Source of the DNA: Nodosilinea sp. PGN35
Lineage (GTDB): Bacteria > Cyanobacteriota > Cyanobacteriia > Phormidesmidales > Phormidesmidaceae
DNA length: 64,000 nucleotides
NCBI RefSeq assembly: GCF_029109325.1
Contig: NZ_JAQKQJ010000010.1
Location: forward strand, 1-64,000
Direction of reading: 5' to 3'
Below the pieces are notes generated by a model. The model worked only from the letters and a program-made list of their open reading frames with translations. It ran no database searches and was not told the DNA's origin. Of the stretch, positions 59,184 to 64,000 are shown in pieces; the stretch's first letter is position 1; each line of letters begins with the position of its first letter. The translations under genes and the position numbers were made by a program.

Positions 59184-59197
59184 AATTCATGTGAATT
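59184..59197. promoter_or_regulatory. Dyad AATTCA-TG-TGAATT in a divergent promoter region
   Basis: 6-bp inverted repeat about midway in the 300-bp gap between the GST and fusion genes. The gap is AT-rich and free of G-rich repeats. A regulator site is possible. Confidence 0.4.
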
Positions 59198-59341
59198 AAG
59201 CTACAATTTAAACTCATTTTTATTTTGATTTGAACTAATACACGAGTGCTGTGGCAAACACAACTTGAGAAATGAGTGAGCTACGTTTCGAGCTGATTTG
59301 TAGTCATTTTTAATGCAGTTTCTAGGGTGATTTCTGCTCTG

Positions 59342-61645
59342 ATGACTTTTTCTCCCTCTTTTGTATCCACCGTCGCCATTGTGGGTGCTGGTTTGAGTGG
59401 GTCGCTGGTGGCAGCCCACCTGCTCAAAACCGCCCACCGCCCCCTGGTGATCAAGCTGGTGGAGCGCCGCCCCGAGGCCGGGCAGGGAGTGGCCTACAGC
59501 ACTCCTAACCCCCGCCACCTGCTGAACGTTTCGGCGGGCAATATGAGTGCCTTCCCCGATGAGCCAGGCCATCTGCTGCGCTGGCTCAACTACAACCGCA
59601 CCGCCCTGGCCGGGTTCTTTCCCGAGGGGCCCAGGGGGTTTGAAGCCAGCTCGTTCATTCCGCGAACGGTGTTTGGGATCTATATCCAGTCCATTCTGGA
59701 GGAGGCGGAGGCCTCGGCCCCCAGCACCCTGCGGCTGGAGCGGATTGAAAGTGAAGCGGTGGGGGTGAGGCCCCAGGCGCAGGGGGTGCAGGTGGCCCTG
59801 GCCAATGGGCAGCGCTTCAGCGCCGATCGCCTGGTGCTGGCCCTGGGCAATGCTCCCAGCGGGCTACCCGCTGACCCGCCCGCCTATCTGCGCCACGCCT
59901 GGTCCTGGGATGCCCTGGAGGGGGTGGACGCCGATGCCCCGGTGCTGCTGGTGGGCACCGGGCTGACCATGGTGGACATGGTGATTTCGTTGCACAGCCG
60001 CCGCCACCGGGGGCCAATTGTGGCCCTCTCGCGCCGGGGGTTGGCCCCACTGCCCCACCGCTCGGCCCAGCCCTACCTCACCTTTTTGACCCCAGAGACC
60101 GCTCCAGGGAACTTGCGAGGTCTGGTGCGGCGGCTGCGGCGGGAGGTGGATACGGCGAGCGCCTACGGCTACGACTGGCGATCGGTGGTGGACTCGCTGC
60201 GGCCAATCACCCAAGCCCTCTGGCAACAGCTGCCGCCCCTTGAGCAGCGCCGCTTTCTGCGCCACCTCACCCCCTACTGGGATGTGCACCGCCACCGGAT
60301 TGCCCCGGAGATTGACGCCGTGCTTCAGTCCCTGCGCGATGCCGGCCAGTTGCAGATTCTGGCGGGGCGAATCCTCAACTACGAGCCTGGCCCAGCCGGG
60401 GTAACGGTGACCTATCGCCCCCGCCACACCCAGGTCACCGAGGCGCTGACGGTGGGCCGAGTGATCCAATGCACCGGAGCTCAGGTGGACTACCGCACCT
60501 CGTCCCATCCGCTGATTGCTGGGTTGCGCGACCAGGGCCTGATTCGCCCCTGTGCCCTGGGGCTGGGCCTCGACACCGCTGCCGAGGATGGGGCCGTGCT
60601 CGACGCCCAGGGACAGCGATCGCCCTGGCTGTATACCCTGGGCACCCCCCGCAAGGGACAGTTGTGGGAAACCACCGCCGTGCCCGAGCTGCGCCAGCAG
60701 TCTCTGACCCTGGCCTCCACGGTGCTGCGATCGCTGCCGGTGCGGGTGCGCCCGGTGCCCACCCGCCTCTACGCCCTGCCCCAGCGCGACCCGGTCGGCG
60801 TCGCCCAGGACTGCGGCGATCCGGTTCTGACCTTGGCCGCTTCGACGCTGCTCTTTCGCCAGTTGTTTGACCCCGAGTCGAGCACGTACACCTACCTGGT
60901 GGCCGATCGCCAGACCCGCCAGGCCGCCCTGGTGGATTCGGTGCTGGAAAAGGGCGATCGCGACCTCCAGATCCTCAACGATTTGGGCCTGACCCTGCGC
61001 TACTGCCTGGAGACCCACATCCACGCCGACCACATCACCGGGGCGGGCAAACTCCGCCAGCAGACCGGCTGCCAGGTGCTGGTGCCCCAAAACGCCGCCC
61101 GCTCCGCTGACCACAGCCTGGCCGACGGCGAAACTCTGAGTTTGGGGAATGTGCGCATTGAGGCGATCGCCACCCCCGGCCACACCAGCGGCCACCTGGC
61201 CTACCTGGTCAACGGCACCCACCTGCTGAGTGGCGACGCGCTGCTGATTCGCGGCTGCGGTCGCACCGACCTGCAAGGGGGCAACGCGGGCACCCTCTAC
61301 GACACGATCACCCAGCGGCTATTTACCCTGCCCGACGACACCTGGGTCTACCCTGCCCACGACTACCAGGGCCGCACCGTCTCCACCATCGGCGAAGAAA
61401 AGCGGCTCAACCCCCGCTTCAGCGACCGCAGCCGCGACCAGTTCATCACCCTGATGGCCCACCTGGGCCTGAGCTACCCCAAAAAGATGCACCAGGCCGT
61501 ACCCGCCAACGAGTACTGCGGCGACTTCATCCCCCCCATTGAGGGGGAACCAGCGGCGGCGCTGCCCACAGAACAGGAGCAAACAGAGCAGAACGTGGCC
61601 GCCAATGCGGAGATTTTCGAGAGCTACTTTGCCATGTATATCTGA
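59342..61645 (+). CDS. FAD/NAD(P)-binding protein fused to persulfide dioxygenase
   Basis: 767 aa. Part 1 (about 1-495) is a COG4529-type flavoprotein: STVAIVGAGLSGSLVAAHLL, GVAYSTPNPRHLLNVSAGNM, LALGNAPSGLPAD and VLLVGTGLTMVDMVISLHSR. Part 2 (about 502-735) is an ETHE1-like persulfide dioxygenase: FRQLFDPESSTYTYLVADRQ, iron-site THIHADH, ATPGHTSGH, LSGDALLIRGCGRTDLQGGN, YPAHDYQGRTVSTI and VPANEYCGD. ETHE1 enzymes oxidise glutathione persulfide to sulfite. The ATG at 59342 is chosen over a GTG at 59327. A GST is divergent and a DUF442 gene lies nearby. Confidence 0.9.
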   Translation: MTFSPSFVSTVAIVGAGLSGSLVAAHLLKTAHRPLVIKLVERRPEAGQGVAYSTPNPRHLLNVSAGNMSAFPDEPGHLLRWLNYNRTALAGFFPEGPRGFEASSFIPRTVFGIYIQSILEEAEASAPSTLRLERIESEAVGVRPQAQGVQVALANGQRFSADRLVLALGNAPSGLPADPPAYLRHAWSWDALEGVDADAPVLLVGTGLTMVDMVISLHSRRHRGPIVALSRRGLAPLPHRSAQPYLTFLTPETAPGNLRGLVRRLRREVDTASAYGYDWRSVVDSLRPITQALWQQLPPLEQRRFLRHLTPYWDVHRHRIAPEIDAVLQSLRDAGQLQILAGRILNYEPGPAGVTVTYRPRHTQVTEALTVGRVIQCTGAQVDYRTSSHPLIAGLRDQGLIRPCALGLGLDTAAEDGAVLDAQGQRSPWLYTLGTPRKGQLWETTAVPELRQQSLTLASTVLRSLPVRVRPVPTRLYALPQRDPVGVAQDCGDPVLTLAASTLLFRQLFDPESSTYTYLVADRQTRQAALVDSVLEKGDRDLQILNDLGLTLRYCLETHIHADHITGAGKLRQQTGCQVLVPQNAARSADHSLADGETLSLGNVRIEAIATPGHTSGHLAYLVNGTHLLSGDALLIRGCGRTDLQGGNAGTLYDTITQRLFTLPDDTWVYPAHDYQGRTVSTIGEEKRLNPRFSDRSRDQFITLMAHLGLSYPKKMHQAVPANEYCGDFIPPIEGEPAAALPTEQEQTEQNVAANAEIFESYFAMYI

Positions 61646-61697
61646 ATGTGAGGGGGTGGATGGGTAGGGGGTAGGGAGTAGGGATTGGATGGCTGTT

Positions 61698-62288
61698 TCA
61701 CATCGTCGGTTGGGAGTCTGGGGTGAGGATTAACCCGCGATAGACGTGCTCGATCGCAAAACTCAAACCAATGCTTTGCAGCTCAATGGTGTCGCCGGGT
61801 TGATAGTTAATGATCACCCAATCGTCGGCTTCGGTTTTGTGGTAAAGATCCATCTCAATTTTGGTAGAGCTGACCAGCAAATAATCTTGCAAGACTGGGT
61901 TTTGGCGATACAGCCTGAACTTGCCGCCCCTGTCGTAGGCTTCAGTGCCTTCCGATAACACCTCAACGACCAGGCAGGGATAGGTGATGTACTGGGGCGT
62001 TGTCCTGTCGCGAGCGTCACAGGTAACGCTGGCATCGGGATAGGTGTAGTTTTGGGCTTCAGCAATCTTGACCTTGATGTCAGAGTTGCCGGTGATACAG
62101 TCGCTGCCCTCTAGATGGGTGTCAAACAGGGTGGTTAGCCGAATGGCAATGCGACCATGATTCACACTGCCACCGCTCATGGCATAGACTTCACCGTCGA
62201 TATACTCATACTTTTCTGGCCGGGTTTCTTCCCAAACCAGATATTGCTCGGGGGTGAGGCGAGGCGCGTTGTCGTTGACGGCAATCAT
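61698..62288 (-). CDS. Uma2 family (DUF820) endonuclease-like protein
   Basis: 196 aa. PRLTPEQYLVWEETRPEKYE, YIDGEVYAMSGGSVNHGRIA, YPDASVTCDA, PCLVVEVLSEGTEAYDRGGK and FRLYRQNPVLQDYLLVSST: the PD-(D/E)XK-like core of Uma2 proteins, found in many copies in cyanobacteria. Biological role unsettled. The start at 62288 is typical (MIAVNDN); upstream in-frame codons are unlike the family. Confidence 0.88.
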   Translation of the reverse strand: MIAVNDNAPRLTPEQYLVWEETRPEKYEYIDGEVYAMSGGSVNHGRIAIRLTTLFDTHLEGSDCITGNSDIKVKIAEAQNYTYPDASVTCDARDRTTPQYITYPCLVVEVLSEGTEAYDRGGKFRLYRQNPVLQDYLLVSSTKIEMDLYHKTEADDWVIINYQPGDTIELQSIGLSFAIEHVYRGLILTPDSQPTM

Positions 62289-62430
62289 ACAGCTAGGCCA
62301 GGAAACGCCTGAAAGACTCAAAACAGAACCAGCAGTCCAATTGAACAGTCCACCCTGATTCTAACAATCACCACCTCCCACCCCTTACTCCCCACCCCCG
62401 ACTCCCCACCCCCGACTCCCCACTCCCCAC

Positions 62431-63417
62431 TCAAATCACCGCCTGCCTCAACTCCGGAAACACCTTCCCCACCTTGCCCAGCACATAGTCGCCGTAGGTG
62501 CCCTCAAACAGCCGCAGGCTGGCCCCGTCCCAGCGCTCGTGCCAGTCATCCTCTTGGGCACCCACCAGGGAGGCAATGGGCTCCACTCGGGCGGCAAAGT
62601 TTGGGTCAAAGAAAAAGGGAAACGAGAGGCGATCGCGCCCTGAGGTATTCTTCACCCGGTGGGGAGTCGAGCGGTAGAGGCCGCCCGTGATGCGATCGAG
62701 CATGTCGCCAATGTTGCAGACAAAGCTATTGACAACCGGCGGTGCCTCGATCCACCGCCCCTGGGATTTCACCTGCAAGCCCCCCAAATCATCCTGCTTA
62801 AGAATGGTGAGCAGGCCATAGTCGGTGTGCTCCCCCACCCCCCACTGGTCGCTGGGGGCCTCGGCGGCGGGGTAGTTGAAAATGCGAAACAAAACCAGCG
62901 GGTCATGGGTGTAGCGCCGGTCAAAATAGTTGGCCTCCAGGCCTAGGCTGAGGGCGATGCCCCGCATCACGGCGTGGCTTAGGGCCGTCATCGCCGCCAG
63001 GTAGTCCAGCACCGTCGGTTGCAGCTCAGGAATGGTGTCAGGAAACAGGTTGCGTCCGTGCAGCGGAGTGCCCGCCCGCACCAGAGGGTGGTTGTCCCCC
63101 AGCTCGGCCCCCAGGTAGAGGCCCTCCTTCAGGTCGGGCTGGCCCGAGGTCAGCTCGCCCCCCACCGGAAAGTAGCCCCTCCAGGCGCGCCCCCCTTGCG
63201 CCATGGCAATGGATAGCTTGGTCTCCAAGGGCTGGGCAAAAAATTCGCGGCTCAGGGTTTCGAGCTGCTGCTGCAACCCCTGGTCTACGCCGTGGCCCGT
63301 AATGTAAAAAAAGCCGTGCTGGCGACAGGCCTGTCCCAGTTGTTCGGCCACCGCTGTCGTATTCTTGGCCTCAGCGAGCAGTGGCGCAATATCGATTACA
63401 GGGATGGTCTGGGGCAT
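62431..63417 (-). CDS. Isopenicillin N synthase-like 2-oxoglutarate/Fe(II) oxygenase
   Basis: 328 aa. DIOX N-terminal [13 protein letters not shown] and [14 protein letters not shown]; iron ligands H197, D199 (GEHTDYGLL) and H253 (STPHRV), with RLS (263-265) for the co-substrate. Typical of plant-like dioxygenases of bacteria. No companion biosynthetic genes, so the substrate is unknown; the neighbourhood suggests an oxidative salvage role. It is preceded by C-rich DNA. Confidence 0.88.
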   Translation of the reverse strand: MPQTIPVIDIAPLLAEAKNTTAVAEQLGQACRQHGFFYITGHGVDQGLQQQLETLSREFFAQPLETKLSIAMAQGGRAWRGYFPVGGELTSGQPDLKEGLYLGAELGDNHPLVRAGTPLHGRNLFPDTIPELQPTVLDYLAAMTALSHAVMRGIALSLGLEANYFDRRYTHDPLVLFRIFNYPAAEAPSDQWGVGEHTDYGLLTILKQDDLGGLQVKSQGRWIEAPPVVNSFVCNIGDMLDRITGGLYRSTPHRVKNTSGRDRLSFPFFFDPNFAARVEPIASLVGAQEDDWHERWDGASLRLFEGTYGDYVLGKVGKVFPELRQAVI

Positions 63418-63882
63418 GGTGGATCCTTTTGGCGGCTTAAGTTAATTGGGAAGGGGTGGGGGTAGGGGGTGGCGGTCTCGACCTGCCGTAGGGTGGGCAC
63501 CGCCCACCGGCCTTAGCGCAGTGACATTCGCCGTGGGATGGGTCATTGTCCGGTGCCCATGGGCGGCGCGTTGGACTTTGTCACAACACCTTCTATAGCA
63601 TCGGCTTGTTGGGGCTGCCTAATATTCTGACGCCTAATATAGGAATATTTTTTACCTGGTGCTTGCGATCGCACCAGAGCAAAAATGTAGCTACAGAAAC
63701 AATTGTTGCAAAGCCTTACAATGAAACTCAGAAATGGAAGTTAAAGGCCAATTAAATTGTTGTCACAAAAACAATTAAGCCAAATTTTTGAACGTTTTTT
63801 GTAGCTCCAAAAACAATTGCTATTCCTAAATTTTTCGTAACAAAATAGGATCTTAATTTGCTATATAAGTAAATCAAGGTTG
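63418..63882. promoter_or_regulatory. AT-rich upstream region with repeated TGTAGCT..ACAATTG motif
   Basis: After a GTAGGGTGGGCACCGCCCACC hairpin (about 63488), DNA becomes AT-rich. TGTAGCTACAGAAACAATTG (63686-63705) and TGTAGCTCCAAAAACAATTG (63800-63819) are near-identical, with a partial third copy, TGTCACAAAAACAATTAAG, at 63761. They precede the gene starting at 63883 and could be binding sites for its regulator. TATATAAG near 63862 is a candidate -10. Confidence 0.5.
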
Positions 63883-64000
63883 ATGCGGAGAGCTTTTCTT
63901 GCCAAACGTTGGCGGGTATTGGCTACGCTCACTCCACAGTTTTGTCTGACCGTCTTTGCTCAGACTTCGCTAAATTTGTGGATCGGATTGGGCATTAAAC
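63883..64000 (+). CDS. 5' end of a gene running off the window
   Basis: The frame from the ATG at 63883 stays open to the end (39 codons): MRRAFLAKRWRVLATLTPQF then CLTVFAQTSLNLWIGLGIK. AAGG stands a few bases upstream. A basic start followed by a hydrophobic stretch looks like a signal or membrane anchor. Too short to name a family. Confidence 0.45.
   Translation, partial: MRRAFLAKRWRVLATLTPQFCLTVFAQTSLNLWIGLGIK

Noticed and set aside
59864-61276. 470-codon minus-strand frame opposite the fusion gene
   Set aside because: Gln/Gly/His-rich antisense reading, no recognisable motif; the plus strand shows two complete domains.

Overview
The window looks like a chromosome segment of a GC-rich (roughly 60%) cyanobacterium of the Leptolyngbya/Nodosilinea/Phormidium type. 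Four things point there: abundant HIP1-type GCGATCGC octamers, TonB-dependent receptors next to FecBCD-type transporters, a Zur-boxed zinc-sparing cluster like that known from Anabaena, and families of short hairpin and heptamer repeats in nearly every intergenic gap. No rRNA, complete tRNA, insertion sequence or CRISPR array was found. The species was not determined.

Layout. 1-1.24 kb: scar of an old integration, with a HerA-like ATPase fragment, the 3' half of tRNA-Pro(CGG) and a decayed unknown ORF. 1.3-8.1 kb: iron uptake (substrate-binding lipoprotein, TonB receptor, ATPase, permease and a bacterioferritin-like protein behind a Fur-like box), with a BrnT/BrnA toxin-antitoxin pair inside. 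8.3-11.6 kb: molybdate uptake (fused ModBC, ModA) divergent from a small protein joining a ribbon-helix-helix-like DNA-binding domain to a molybdate-binding Mop domain; a perfect palindrome lies between them. 12-17.5 kb: a second metal-chelate uptake set (TonB receptor, binding lipoprotein, phosphodiesterase, permease) without its own ATPase.

18.3-31 kb: a zinc-starvation cluster with three Zur boxes: two COG0523 GTPases, a WD40 protein, Zur, a HemB with the zinc-independent active-site sequence, ZnuA/ZnuC/ZnuB, a second-copy-type FolE, a reduced CobW-like P-loop protein, and two metallophosphoesterase-fold proteins whose metal ligands are changed (Asp/Asn to Cys in one, mostly lost in the other).

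31.7-42.9 kb, minus strand: organosulfonate scavenging (SsuABC-type parts in multiple copies, SsuD, SsuE, an acyl-CoA-dehydrogenase-like flavoprotein, and two related tiny membrane proteins). 43-47.1 kb: accessory genes, including a PIN/UPF0175 toxin-antitoxin pair and a low-GC unknown gene that appears to have been inserted into a DUF433 gene. 47.2-51.7 kb: a tight operon of an AprA-like flavoprotein, a small ferredoxin, a HEAT-repeat protein, an Mrp Fe-S carrier and a winged-helix protein. 51.9-63.4 kb: more sulfur and oxygenase genes: acireductone dioxygenase, two TauD-type dioxygenases, a double-NIL-domain protein, a phosphatase-like protein, a LigB-type dioxygenase, a GST, a flavoprotein fused to a persulfide dioxygenase, a Uma2 nuclease and an IPNS-like oxygenase. 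A new gene starts at the right edge.

Together the genes read as a nutrient-scarcity region covering Fe, Mo, Zn and organic S. The least familiar items are the RHH-Mop regulator candidate, the Cys-substituted phosphoesterase pair in the Zur cluster, the twin small membrane proteins in the sulfonate operon, and the flavoprotein-persulfide dioxygenase fusion.
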